Assembly (NCBI GenBank): GCA_027491075.1
Contig: JAIXWX010000025.1
Coordinates: 186,001-250,000, forward strand
From: Flavobacteriales bacterium
GTDB lineage: Bacteria > Bacteroidota > Bacteroidia > Flavobacteriales_D > Sanyastnellaceae
DNA: 64,000 nucleotides
Direction: 5' to 3'
The notes under the pieces are model-generated. The model was given only the letters and a program-made list of their open reading frames with translations, had not been told where the DNA came from and searched no databases. This document shows, piece by piece, positions 44,658-53,067 of the stretch (the first letter of the stretch is position 1; each line of letters opens with the position of its first letter). The translations under genes were made by a program, and so were the position numbers.

Positions 44658-47600
44658 TTAGAAGTTGGCGGATATACTGAAGTTATAACTGCGCTCTTGC
44701 GGAGGTGTCAAGTAAGTCACGTTGGGAGAAAGATTTCGGTCTTGTGGATTTTCGAAGTCACGCACCAATTCAGGATCCAAACCTGGGAAGTTTGTTATAG
44801 TGAACAAGTTGACTACGTTGGCTCCAACACGAAGTGATTTTACAATTTTCTTGTTCTTCAAGTTGAAGGTGTAGCCAAGCGCGAAGTTTCTCAAACGCAA
44901 GAAGTCTGCATTGTAGATGAACAGGCTGGTGTTCCACCATGGAAATCCGCTAGGAAGTCCATAGGTAGTTTCATCCAAAGTTAAACGGGGGAAACTTGCA
45001 TCGTCACCGGGTTGTCTCCAACGATCGAATAGCTCCGTGCGCATATTCCAATCGGTGACTACACCCAATTGTCTTTTTCCGCTGGAGTCAAATATCTTGG
45101 CTCCTAGAGAAAACGTTGCGAGAATTTGACAGTCAAAGTTTTTGTAGCGGAAGCTATTAGTGATACCCCCAATAACGTCCGGTAGTCCGTCACCAACATA
45201 TTGACGTTGGTTGTTGTCATAATCGAAGGTCTGATTTCCATTTTGATCCAGATAAACAGGCAATCCGGTTTCAGCGTCTACGTGACTAAATTTCATTAGG
45301 TAGAAAGAACCAATTGGACTGCCTACAATAACACGGGAGTCATTGGTGCCACCGCTTACAGCGTCGGGTGTGTACTCACCGATATCTATTAGTTCATTGT
45401 AGTTGCGAGCAATATTAAAGTCGGTCTTCCATTCAAAGTTTGGACGAACAATATTGAAGCTGCTAATGGTCAATTCTACTCCCTGATTGAGAATGGTGGC
45501 CACGTTATCCCAATAGGTTTGGAATCCAGTTGAAGATGGAACACTTACATTCATCAATGCATCTTTCGTGTCTTTTCTGTACACAGAAAAAGTAACTGAA
45601 AGTCGGTCTTTTAACAATCCCATTTCAACGGTAGCATCATAGGTAGTCGTCGTTTCCCATCGCAGATCAGGGTTTCCTTTTTGAATTGGATAAATGATGG
45701 GTTGACCATTGTAGGTTATACCGTTGTTCAGTGGAGAATACGTGCTGAATTGCGCATCGGCTTGGATGTCCGCGTTTCCAGATCGTCCCATACCTGCACG
45801 GAGCTTTAAGAAGTTAATGGTTTTCTTTAAAGGCGCAAACCAGTTTTCGTCAGAGATAACCCAACCAGCAGACAAGCTTGGGAAAAATCCATATCGATTG
45901 TTCTCACCGAAACGACTAGAACCATCGATACGACTTACCGCTTGAATAAAATATCTGTCTTTAATGCTGTAGTTTACACGGGCAAAGGAACTCACAAAGG
46001 TCCAGCGCACTGGCGTCGCTTCAGAAGCAATGCGAATGGTTGAGTCAGTCTCAAAATCGCTGGTGTAAGGCGACCCATTAATGAACTGATAATAAATGTT
46101 TGAATATCCTTTCGCTCCTTGTTCTTGCGCTTCTGCTCCTGCTAAGAAGGTGAGGCGATGGTCGTCATTGACTTGATACGTATAGTCTGCGGTCAGAGAG
46201 GTCGTCCAGTTGTTCGTCCAAGTAGGTCTTTCATCAGCAGAAGACGCTGGCGTATTGGGGTAGAAATCTCCAGGAACAAATCGATAGTCGCGGAAATCCA
46301 TGTAATCGTAAGCTCCACTTGCGCGAATGTTCAGGTTTTTTACAGGCGTATATACAATGGTCGCGTTAGCTATAGTTCTTCTTTCCTCACTTCTCCAATT
46401 GATGTTTTCGCGTACACCTACTGGATTGTCGATTCCAAGAAACCAATCACCTACTTCTGCATTTTCAGGGTTAATAAAGGCTATTGCCGCCGAATCATAT
46501 CGAACAGGAAAATACGGAAGAGCGGTACTCATTGCTAACCCCATCCCTCCATTCCATGCAGCCGCAATTCTTCGATTGATTCCAAGACTTTGAGAAAAAG
46601 AAGTCATCAATCGCAGATTTTTGCTAAATGCATAATCGTAGTTTACTCTACCAGAAAATCTTCTAAATGAATTTCCTTCAAGATAAGAACCATTATGATC
46701 GAAGGTAACTCCTGCGTACAGACTTGATTTTTCCCAACCTTTGTTTAATCCAACGCTGTACATATGCTTGAGGCCTACGCCGACAGTTTCGTCTACCCAG
46801 TCAGTATTAAACTGCTTGGCTTGTTCAAATTTTTGTGCTCTTTCGAGGGCAGAGGCTCCTCCTCTCGTTCCTGTATTATAACGTACACCTGGCAACCATA
46901 CGTATCCAGTGCCGCCATCATTTTCCCAAGCCTCTTGACGCATTTGAAGATACTGCTCAGTGTTCATCATATTCGGTAAAGAAGCGGGAACTCCTATTCC
47001 AATGCGGCTTTGAAAATCTACGGACAAGGCTTTTTGCTTTGTTCCTCTTTTTGTGGTGATCAAAACAACCCCATTGGATCCACGGCTTCCATAGATACCT
47101 GTGGCCGCGGCATCCTTCAATATCTCTACAGATTCAATGTCATTAGGGTTAATGGTGGCAAGTGGATTGTTATTCATCCCACCGCTATTACCATTGATGA
47201 ATTGACTTTGTGTAATAGGAATTCCATCCACTACATACAAAGGGTCGCCTCCCGCGGATATGGATGCCAATCCTCGAATTCTTAAGATGCTCGATGATCC
47301 TGCCAAGCCGCTTCCTTGTGTGACTTGAACCCCCGCAGCCTGTCCTTGAAGTGCCGCTTCAAAACTGGGTACCGGTAATTTGGTCAGTTCCTTTCCATCG
47401 ATTTTAGAAATAGAACCAGTGACCTCACGCTTGCGCTGAACACCGTATCCAACAATTACCAACTCGTCCAGCTCTGAGTCCTCCGATACCAGCGTGATAT
47501 CTAAGACAACGGTAGAGCCAGCGGCAACATCGACTTCTTTGGTTTGGGTCTGATACCCGACAAACTTAAACTCTAGAGTGGTTTTGCCTGGCTTTAGCTG

Positions 47601-47780
47601 CAAGGAATACTTGCCGTCTAAATCAGTGGTGGTACCCACCGTATTGGACACATCCTTCACAACGACGCCAGGTATCGTGCCTAGATCATCACTTACAGTG
47701 CCCTTCACGGTTTGAGAATGCGTAACGGCGCTCCAAAGTAGAAGCCCAGTGGTCGCAATCAATGAGTAAATACTTCTCAT
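44658..47780 (-). CDS. SusC/RagA family TonB-linked outer-membrane transporter
   Basis: A 1040-residue transporter: signal peptide (ending THSQ, residue 23), carboxypeptidase-regulatory-like domain (about 25-100, VKGTVSDDLGTIPGVVVKD), the segment ELVIVGYGVQRKREVTGSIS that marks the SusC plug start, plug (about 115-230, DPLYVVDGIPI, GIYGSRGSNGVVLITTKRG), then a long beta-barrel ending in YNFSISANF. It imports oligosaccharides using TonB energy. It is followed by susD. Its control region is the unusual nested inverted repeat at 47816-47897, with a promoter whose -33 element sits at the centre of a palindrome. Confidence 0.96.
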   Translation of the reverse strand: MRSIYSLIATTGLLLWSAVTHSQTVKGTVSDDLGTIPGVVVKDVSNTVGTTTDLDGKYSLQLKPGKTTLEFKFVGYQTQTKEVDVAAGSTVVLDITLVSEDSELDELVIVGYGVQRKREVTGSISKIDGKELTKLPVPSFEAALQGQAAGVQVTQGSGLAGSSSILRIRGLASISAGGDPLYVVDGIPITQSQFINGNSGGMNNNPLATINPNDIESVEILKDAAATGIYGSRGSNGVVLITTKRGTKQKALSVDFQSRIGIGVPASLPNMMNTEQYLQMRQEAWENDGGTGYVWLPGVRYNTGTRGGASALERAQKFEQAKQFNTDWVDETVGVGLKHMYSVGLNKGWEKSSLYAGVTFDHNGSYLEGNSFRRFSGRVNYDYAFSKNLRLMTSFSQSLGINRRIAAAWNGGMGLAMSTALPYFPVRYDSAAIAFINPENAEVGDWFLGIDNPVGVRENINWRSEERRTIANATIVYTPVKNLNIRASGAYDYMDFRDYRFVPGDFYPNTPASSADERPTWTNNWTTSLTADYTYQVNDDHRLTFLAGAEAQEQGAKGYSNIYYQFINGSPYTSDFETDSTIRIASEATPVRWTFVSSFARVNYSIKDRYFIQAVSRIDGSSRFGENNRYGFFPSLSAGWVISDENWFAPLKKTINFLKLRAGMGRSGNADIQADAQFSTYSPLNNGITYNGQPIIYPIQKGNPDLRWETTTTYDATVEMGLLKDRLSVTFSVYRKDTKDALMNVSVPSSTGFQTYWDNVATILNQGVELTISSFNIVRPNFEWKTDFNIARNYNELIDIGEYTPDAVSGGTNDSRVIVGSPIGSFYLMKFSHVDAETGLPVYLDQNGNQTFDYDNNQRQYVGDGLPDVIGGITNSFRYKNFDCQILATFSLGAKIFDSSGKRQLGVVTDWNMRTELFDRWRQPGDDASFPRLTLDETTYGLPSGFPWWNTSLFIYNADFLRLRNFALGYTFNLKNKKIVKSLRVGANVVNLFTITNFPGLDPELVRDFENPQDRNLSPNVTYLTPPQERSYNFSISANF

Positions 47781-47815
47781 GGATTCGTGGTTGGTTTGGT
47801 TTATTGGTTATGAAA

Positions 47816-47897
47816 AGAGACCCCAAACTTAACATTTTTTTCATCTGAGTGTATCAAATACACTTTCTCAGGTGAAAAAAGTTTTGCAGGGGTCTCT
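47816..47897. repeat. 82-nt nested inverted repeat between amylase and susC genes
   Basis: Four nested arm pairs in the 124-nt gap: AGAGACCCC / GGGGTCTCT (47816-47824, 47889-47897), AAACTT / AAGTTT (47825-47830, 47879-47884), TCATCTGA / TCAGGTGA with one mismatch, a G-U pair in RNA (47841-47848, 47868-47875), and AGTGTAT / ATACACT around CAA (47848-47864). In minus-strand RNA it could fold into one long hairpin ending in GGGGUCUCUUUU, so it may end the amylase transcript. As DNA, the inner palindrome overlaps the susC promoter. Confidence 0.8.
47824..47857 (-). promoter_or_regulatory. susC promoter (TTG - 23 nt - TAAGTTTG) with palindromic operator
   Basis: Minus-strand -33 TTG (47855-47857) and -7 TAAGTTTG (47824-47831) match the consensus with 23-nt spacing. 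The TTG is the exact centre of a 17-bp palindrome (AGTGTAT-TTG-ATACACT), a layout expected for a repressor or activator site. Start of transcription would be about 40 nt before the susC ATG. Confidence 0.65.
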
Positions 47898-47904
47898 AAA
47901 AAAC

Positions 47905-50724
47905 TTATTGCTGAGAAATCATTACCTGTTCGGTCATGATTCCTCCTTCGGTAATTACACGTAATATGTATTGACCATTAGGAATTTCGTTATCAAAAAG
48001 GTAGGTGTGGAAACCAGAAGGTAACTGACCTTCGTTTCTGCTCACTACCACGCGTCCCATCATATCCACCATTTCAATCACCACGCGAGATCCTTGAGTC
48101 AATTCAAAGGTAAGATTTAACATATCGTCTGCGGGATTGGGATATACACTCATCTTCTTGCCGAAAAAGCTCATCACTTCTTCAACACTCACGTTCAAGT
48201 CTGGAGCAGGTAACTCATAATCGAGATATACATGGTATTCTCCTGGCTCATAAAAGAACGATGCGTTCAAATCATTCACCTGGAAAGAGGTTCCTGTGAA
48301 GTAATCGTACCAAGTACCGGTGTGCTGGAATCCTGGTACCATGTTGATGGAGTTTACACTTGTGTTGCCTACCACTACTGCATTTTGTACGCTTCCATTT
48401 AAGTGAATTCTCTTGCCGAAACCGCCCAAATCAATATCATAATTTGTTGTAGAGAAAAGCGGTTGAGTCAACTTAAGCTTGTTCAATGCAGCGGTAACTT
48501 TATACACTCTCAAGCGGTCTGCATTTTCCCGATAGTCCCAACGAATAGGCTTAGGAGCTGTGCGACAATCCGGATTAATAGAACCGTTTTCGCAATAGTT
48601 AATGCTGTAATCATAACCAAGTTCACCAAATTGCCATATCATTTTTGGCCCAGGGAGGGGTATTAAAAGTGCGTGAGCCATTTCTTGGCGCTCTAAAGCA
48701 ATGTCGAGCTCCTGAACATTATAGCCAGCACTGCTATTTCCGAAGTTGATGTTCTTATACATCATTCTTTCCTCATCATGGCTTTCTGCATAGGCCACCA
48801 AGTGAGGATTCGACCAACCTCTGGCCTGGTAGCTTGCCCACGTGAGATCACTTGGGTAGCCCATAGATGCCTCTTCATAGGCCGTTGTCATTTTACCCCA
48901 AAACATCATTCCTGAGTTGGAAAGAGCCTGTTCTTCTGGATTGTCTGACAAGTGTTCTAAAATGGCGTAGCACCCTGGCTCTACGGACTGCATATGGGTA
49001 TAATAGTCATTCCAAATATTCACTCGGCTTTGATCGTACTGGTTCCATGCACCAATGTTACCCAAGGTGTTGTTTTGGGTAAAACCTTTGGATAAGTCAA
49101 AACGATATCCGTCAATATGGTATTCATCCATCCAGTAAGAAATCACTCTTTTCGTGAATGCTCTTGTTCTTGGAGATTCATGATTGAAGTCGTAACCAAC
49201 ATTGAAGTCGTGAGTAGGAGTTTGGTTAAACCAAGGGCTTTCCGCAGTAGGTTGTCCAAACTCTCCCAGGTCAGGATTAAAGTACATTCTTACCATTGGA
49301 TTTTGTCCGAAGCTATGATTCAAAGCGATATCCAATATGACAGCAATTCCTCTGTTGTGGCATTCGTTCACAAATGTCTTTAATGCTTCTGGCGTTCCAT
49401 AAAATTTATCTGGTGCGAAATAAAAGGCCGGATTATAACCCCAACTGTTGTTGCCCTCAAATTCATTAATCGGCATAAGTTGAATGGCATTCACTCCGAG
49501 ATTTTCTAGATAATCAAGGGTGTCTGTCAATGTCTGGTAATTTTGCGCTGCAATGAAGTCACGAATGAGCAACTCGTATACAATCAATCGCTCTTTGGGA
49601 GGACGAACGAATGTTTGATCTGACCAAGCAAAGGAGTCTTCATTGATCTTAAATACAGAAACTGGATCGGTAGTCAATCCGACTGGATAAGGTGTAAGGT
49701 TCGGATAGGTCGTTGCTGGAATCCATGGATCGTCCCATGGACTAAGAATCTTTTCAGCATAGATGTCCGCTACGCGCATATTATCATCGCCAATATGATA
49801 TTGAAAACTATATTCCACATTCGGATCTAATCCAGTAATGTCAATCCAATAGGTTTGACCATCTGGTGTTCTGTTCATGAAGTAATCCAAGTCCAATTGC
49901 CAGTTATTGAAGTCTCCCACTACAAATAAATAGTCCTTGTTTGGTGCGAAAAACTGAAGTCTAACTGTGTTGCTATTGATGTAGTTTATTCCATCAATGG
50001 TTCCAGCGGGAGATGCCGCTACGTTGACAGAAGGCAAAATGAGAATCGTTGTTGAATCGGTGATAGTTTCCGCGCCATTGATGGCTGTGAACTCTACGAT
50101 GTACTCACCCGGTGTAGTTTCGTTAAAGGTGTAGTTTAATGAAGTTTGACCATCGGCAGAGGCCACTGATTCTCCATTAATTGAGATATTCAATTGACTG
50201 GGCAAAGAAGCTCCCGTAGTGATGGTGAAATTTTGTCCACTGTTTACAATGGTGCTCGAAACGTTTGGAGAGATAATTCCTGCATTAAAACCTGCTTGAT
50301 ATATGTCAAGGAAAATATCACTACCATCCGCATTTCTACCGACCACCGTTCCGCTTTGATTGCGAAATACAAACATCATTCTGCTCACCGTTTCATTGGG
50401 TAGCAAATCATAATAGGTAGAAGGAGTAATGATGATTCGATGGATGTTATTTCCAAGTGGAGTCATTACCACGTTTGGGTCTGCTGTTCCCCAGTTACCC
50501 TGAACATGTTGCCAATCATTGAGATTGTCGCTATTGTTGGTAATCACCCCGGTGTGTGCATAAATCGGGATAAAACCAGATAATGCACCATTTCCTGATG
50601 TGGCGTTGTAGAGAATGGTAATCTGATCGTCTTGAGTAGGAAAGGCTGGGGTGGTGCTAAGAATTTGCGCCCAAATCCCCATGCTGCTTACCATTCCAAG
50701 GAGGAACAAGTAGATTGTTTTCAT
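47905..50724 (-). CDS. Secreted GH13 alpha-amylase with CBM48-like domain and T9SS type A signal
   Basis: A 939-residue exported enzyme: signal peptide (ending GIWAQ, residue 20); N-terminal module like those of the SusE/F-like protein (about 25-140); Ig-like segment (about 150-235); CBM48-like domain (about 245-330, LFVVGDFNNWQ); GH13 TIM barrel (about 375-760) with nucleophile Asp543 (DGYRFDLSKG), acid/base Glu590 (YAILEHLSD) and Asp650 (AESHDEERM); a beta C-domain; and a T9SS type A domain (about 860-939, VYPNPADDMLNL). It should cut alpha-1,4-glucans at the cell surface or outside. It is upstream of susC on the same strand, with its own -7 box at 50746-50753. Confidence 0.95.
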   Translation of the reverse strand: MKTIYLFLLGMVSSMGIWAQILSTTPAFPTQDDQITILYNATSGNGALSGFIPIYAHTGVITNNSDNLNDWQHVQGNWGTADPNVVMTPLGNNIHRIIITPSTYYDLLPNETVSRMMFVFRNQSGTVVGRNADGSDIFLDIYQAGFNAGIISPNVSSTIVNSGQNFTITTGASLPSQLNISINGESVASADGQTSLNYTFNETTPGEYIVEFTAINGAETITDSTTILILPSVNVAASPAGTIDGINYINSNTVRLQFFAPNKDYLFVVGDFNNWQLDLDYFMNRTPDGQTYWIDITGLDPNVEYSFQYHIGDDNMRVADIYAEKILSPWDDPWIPATTYPNLTPYPVGLTTDPVSVFKINEDSFAWSDQTFVRPPKERLIVYELLIRDFIAAQNYQTLTDTLDYLENLGVNAIQLMPINEFEGNNSWGYNPAFYFAPDKFYGTPEALKTFVNECHNRGIAVILDIALNHSFGQNPMVRMYFNPDLGEFGQPTAESPWFNQTPTHDFNVGYDFNHESPRTRAFTKRVISYWMDEYHIDGYRFDLSKGFTQNNTLGNIGAWNQYDQSRVNIWNDYYTHMQSVEPGCYAILEHLSDNPEEQALSNSGMMFWGKMTTAYEEASMGYPSDLTWASYQARGWSNPHLVAYAESHDEERMMYKNINFGNSSAGYNVQELDIALERQEMAHALLIPLPGPKMIWQFGELGYDYSINYCENGSINPDCRTAPKPIRWDYRENADRLRVYKVTAALNKLKLTQPLFSTTNYDIDLGGFGKRIHLNGSVQNAVVVGNTSVNSINMVPGFQHTGTWYDYFTGTSFQVNDLNASFFYEPGEYHVYLDYELPAPDLNVSVEEVMSFFGKKMSVYPNPADDMLNLTFELTQGSRVVIEMVDMMGRVVVSRNEGQLPSGFHTYLFDNEIPNGQYILRVITEGGIMTEQVMISQQ

Positions 50725-50745
50725 TGGCTAATCGTGTAATTTTTT

Positions 50746-50753
50746 CAAATGTA
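50746..50753 (-). promoter_or_regulatory. -7 box TACATTTG, amylase gene
   Basis: Exact TAnnTTTG on the minus strand, 21 nt before the amylase ATG. No well-spaced TTG. Confidence 0.45.
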
Positions 50754-50844
50754 GGAAAGTGTTATTTGTACACCATCTTAATATTCTTGAAAATTTTAAA
50801 AAAATCGTCGTTTTTTGTGCTCCGTTATTCAAATATTCGAATTT

Positions 50845-51711
50845 ATGACACTTCTTGATGGATTGACCACTGCTCAAACGATAAAAAAACGCATCCAAAC
50901 GGAGGTGGCGGAGCGAGTCAGCGTCGGAAAACGGCCTCCGCACCTAGCAGCGGTTCTTGTAGGTGACAATGGAGCAAGTCAAACTTACGTTACCGCTAAG
51001 GTCAAGGCCTGCGAAGAGGTTGGATTCAAATCTACTCTAATACAACGAGAGGCGGAAATAACCGAACAAGAGTTACTGAAAATTGTACATGATCTCAATG
51101 AGAATCCTGAGATAGACGGCTACATTGTCCAATTGCCCCTTCCAAAACATATAAATGAGCTGCACATATTGTTGGCCATTGACCCATCGAAGGATGTAGA
51201 TGGATTTCATCCTGAGAACGTCGGCAAAATGGCATTGAATCTTCCTGGCTTTTTGCCCGCTACCCCTTATGGAATAATAACTCTGTTAAAGGAGTATGGC
51301 ATTGAAACCGAGGGCAAGCATTGTGTGGTCCTAGGTAGATCTAGTATTGTAGGATTGCCAGTGAGTATTCTGCTTCAAAGAAATACATATCCAGGAAATT
51401 GTACAGTAACTATAGCCCATAGCAAAACGAAAAACTTAAAATCAGTGCTCCAGTCAGCAGACATCATTATAGCAGCCATCGGGAAGCCCGCATTTGTGAC
51501 TGCTGATATGGTAAAAGAAGGAGTAGTAGTAGTGGATGTAGGAATTACGCGTGTTCCAGATGATTCTAGGAAAAGTGGATTTCGGATCTCTGGTGACGTC
51601 GATTTTCAAGGCGTTTCTGTTAAAAGCTCTTTCATCACCCCTGTTCCAGGTGGTGTAGGTCCGATGACTATTGCCTCTTTGCTTTTGAATACACTTCAAG
51701 CAGCAAAGTAA
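50845..51711 (+). CDS. folD: Bifunctional methylenetetrahydrofolate dehydrogenase / cyclohydrolase
   Basis: A 288-residue FolD. Motifs: VGDNGASQTYVTAKVKACEE with catalytic Lys of the YxxxK type (about residues 45-50), EIDGYIVQLPLPKH, VDGFHPENVGKMAL, GRSSIVGLPVSILL (NADP-binding, about 165-178) and TPVPGGVGPMTIASLL. It converts 5,10-methylene-THF to 10-formyl-THF. ATG 50845 is chosen because the protein family starts at MTLLDG; the frame opens ten codons earlier at 50815. It is divergent from the amylase gene and starts a region rich in folate genes. Confidence 0.97.
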   Translation: MTLLDGLTTAQTIKKRIQTEVAERVSVGKRPPHLAAVLVGDNGASQTYVTAKVKACEEVGFKSTLIQREAEITEQELLKIVHDLNENPEIDGYIVQLPLPKHINELHILLAIDPSKDVDGFHPENVGKMALNLPGFLPATPYGIITLLKEYGIETEGKHCVVLGRSSIVGLPVSILLQRNTYPGNCTVTIAHSKTKNLKSVLQSADIIIAAIGKPAFVTADMVKEGVVVVDVGITRVPDDSRKSGFRISGDVDFQGVSVKSSFITPVPGGVGPMTIASLLLNTLQAAK

Positions 51712-51804
51712 AGTTTTTGTAACCTTCAACTTGGTTGTGTCGTACACCACCTCAATTCGGCGCAGACTGCCTCTGTGTCCGGGGAAATCAAACTAACTTA
51801 CAAG

Positions 51805-51891
51805 ATGGTCACATTCAAATTTGCCAAAGTAAAAAAGATCATGTTATGGTCTGTTACGCTCATTGGAATTTGGTTTTTACTTAAACCTTGA
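51805..51891 (+). CDS. Putative 28-residue single-span membrane peptide
   Basis: A short frame in the 259-nt gap after folD. It has a basic N-terminal part (KFAKVKK) and a hydrophobic span ending VTLIGIWFLLKP. The span's end matches the 23-residue ORF at 32377-32448 (VTVISFYFLMK) in spacing and residue type. No consensus promoter is seen close by. It could be read from the folD transcript. Real existence depends on conservation; I rate it as plausible. Confidence 0.4.
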   Translation: MVTFKFAKVKKIMLWSVTLIGIWFLLKP

Positions 51892-51970
51892 TTTTTTTAA
51901 AGGAATGAAACATTTCATTAAGAGTTCCGTTACAACAAACAAATACCAAACTTTAAATAAAATTAGCAAA

Positions 51971-52126
51971 ATGAAAAGTACACAAGATTGGACGCACGTG
52001 GTTCTACAGCGATTGATCATCGTATTTTTAGGACTCATGACCCTAGGCGTTGCATTGCAATCATGCACTACTCAAAGTCATACCAGTTGCGCAGCTTACG
52101 ATAACGTAGAAGTTCCCAAGCAATAA
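51971..52126 (+). CDS. Small 51-residue lipoprotein-like or membrane protein
   Basis: A 51-residue product with a transmembrane/signal segment (RLIIVFLGLMTLGVALQSC, residues about 14-32) ending in a possible lipobox Cys, then a short tail with Thr/Ser and SCAAYDNVEVPKQ. Tiny Bacteroidota proteins with a C(P/A)AY-type tail are, as I recall, common, but their role is unknown. I take ATG 51971 because the longer frame from 51863 adds a stretch with no sign of coding. Gene end is followed by a strong terminator. Confidence 0.6.
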   Translation: MKSTQDWTHVVLQRLIIVFLGLMTLGVALQSCTTQSHTSCAAYDNVEVPKQ

Positions 52127-52154
52127 TGTTTCATGTGTTGATTTTTGGAAATAC

Positions 52155-52177
52155 AGGCCCCTTACGGGGCCTTTTTT
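52155..52177 (+). terminator. Terminator after the small lipoprotein gene
   Basis: Perfect 7-bp GC-rich arms AGGCCCC / GGGGCCT, 4-nt loop, then TTTTTT. It overlaps the last codons of the convergent folP gene. Its GC-rich arms may also end folP transcripts. Confidence 0.9.
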
Positions 52178-53064
52178 ATTGCCAGCCATAGGGACAAAGC
52201 TGCTCTGTGCTCCTTCACATCATGAACCCGAATAATTGATGCTCCTTCGCTTAGCGCAAGGATATGGGCGGCAATGGAAGGAGCAAGTGCCTCCTCCATA
52301 GAAACATTGCCGAGATCTCGTGTCATTTTTTTTCTGCTTAATCCCACCAAAATAGGTACATCCAAGATTTGTAAAGTGTTCAATTCTCGAAGCAAGGTGA
52401 TGTTATGGACCTGAAGTTTTCCAAATCCAAACCCGGGGTCGATGGCAATATCGTTTACTCCGTGTTGTCTTAATCGGTCTAGCCGCTCTGAGAGAAAGTG
52501 TATGACTTCGCCTGTAACATCTGAGTATTCTGGAGAGTTCTGCATGGTCTGTGGTTCTCCTTGCATGTGCATCAGAATATACGGTACGTTTAAACCGGCC
52601 ACGGTCTCAAGCATTTGTGGATCAAGACTTCCCGCACTTATGTCGTTCACTATGGAAGCTCCATGCTCAACGGCATTTTTAGCTACGTGAGAATAGAAGG
52701 TGTCTATACTTATCAAGGCTTGAGGAAATCGTTTGGAAATCATCTCAACGGTTTTCGCAACACGCATCCATTCTTCCTCTTGGCTGATGCGCGTGGCGCC
52801 AGGTCGTGTACTTTGACCTCCCAAGTCCAAGATATCGGCTCCTTCCTCGAGCATTGCTTCTGCTTTGTTCAATACTTCTAAATCACTTACGCGACTTCCT
52901 GGGTAAAAGCTATCTGGAGTAACATTCAATATTCCCATAATCAATGGTTTATCAAAGGTTCGAAGCTGACCTTTGATGTTCCAGGTGAAAGGGCGAAAAG
53001 AGTTTTTATTCAATTTGTCTTGATTTTTCGATATTGCAGGGCAAATTTGCGCATAAATACTCAT
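52162..53064 (-). CDS. folP: Dihydropteroate synthase
   Basis: About 300 residues. Core motifs: LIMGILNVTPDSFYPGSRV (loop 1), ADILDLGGQSTRPGA (loop 2), SIDTFYSHVAKNAVEHGASIVNDIS, MHMQGEPQTMQ, IDPGFGFGK, and VGLSRKKM with the C-terminal IIRVHDV. It joins p-aminobenzoate to 6-hydroxymethyl-dihydropterin diphosphate and is the sulfonamide target. The frame is open to 53310, but that part overlaps the divergent DUF1599 gene. ATG 53064 is the most likely start, and TTG 53013 is an alternative. No separate promoter is evident. Confidence 0.92.
   Translation of the reverse strand: MSIYAQICPAISKNQDKLNKNSFRPFTWNIKGQLRTFDKPLIMGILNVTPDSFYPGSRVSDLEVLNKAEAMLEEGADILDLGGQSTRPGATRISQEEEWMRVAKTVEMISKRFPQALISIDTFYSHVAKNAVEHGASIVNDISAGSLDPQMLETVAGLNVPYILMHMQGEPQTMQNSPEYSDVTGEVIHFLSERLDRLRQHGVNDIAIDPGFGFGKLQVHNITLLRELNTLQILDVPILVGLSRKKMTRDLGNVSMEEALAPSIAAHILALSEGASIIRVHDVKEHRAALSLWLAIKKAP
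53020..53049 (+). promoter_or_regulatory. Promoter of the DUF1599 gene: TTG - 19 nt - CAAATTTG
   Basis: -33 TTG (53020-53022) and -7 CAAATTTG (53042-53049, one mismatch), 18 nt before the GTG start. The -7 box is part of a 10-bp perfect palindrome GCAAATTTGC (53041-53050). It overlaps the 5' end of divergent folP. Confidence 0.4.
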
Positions 53065-53067
53065 CAG

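Noticed and set aside
46158-46538. 126-codon plus-strand frame opposite susC
   Set aside because: Shadow of susC; no promoter, and product is Arg/Ile-rich without any family feature.
51906-51921. Palindrome AATGAAA-CA-TTTCATT
   Set aside because: AT-rich short palindrome with no neighbouring promoter box; likely chance.
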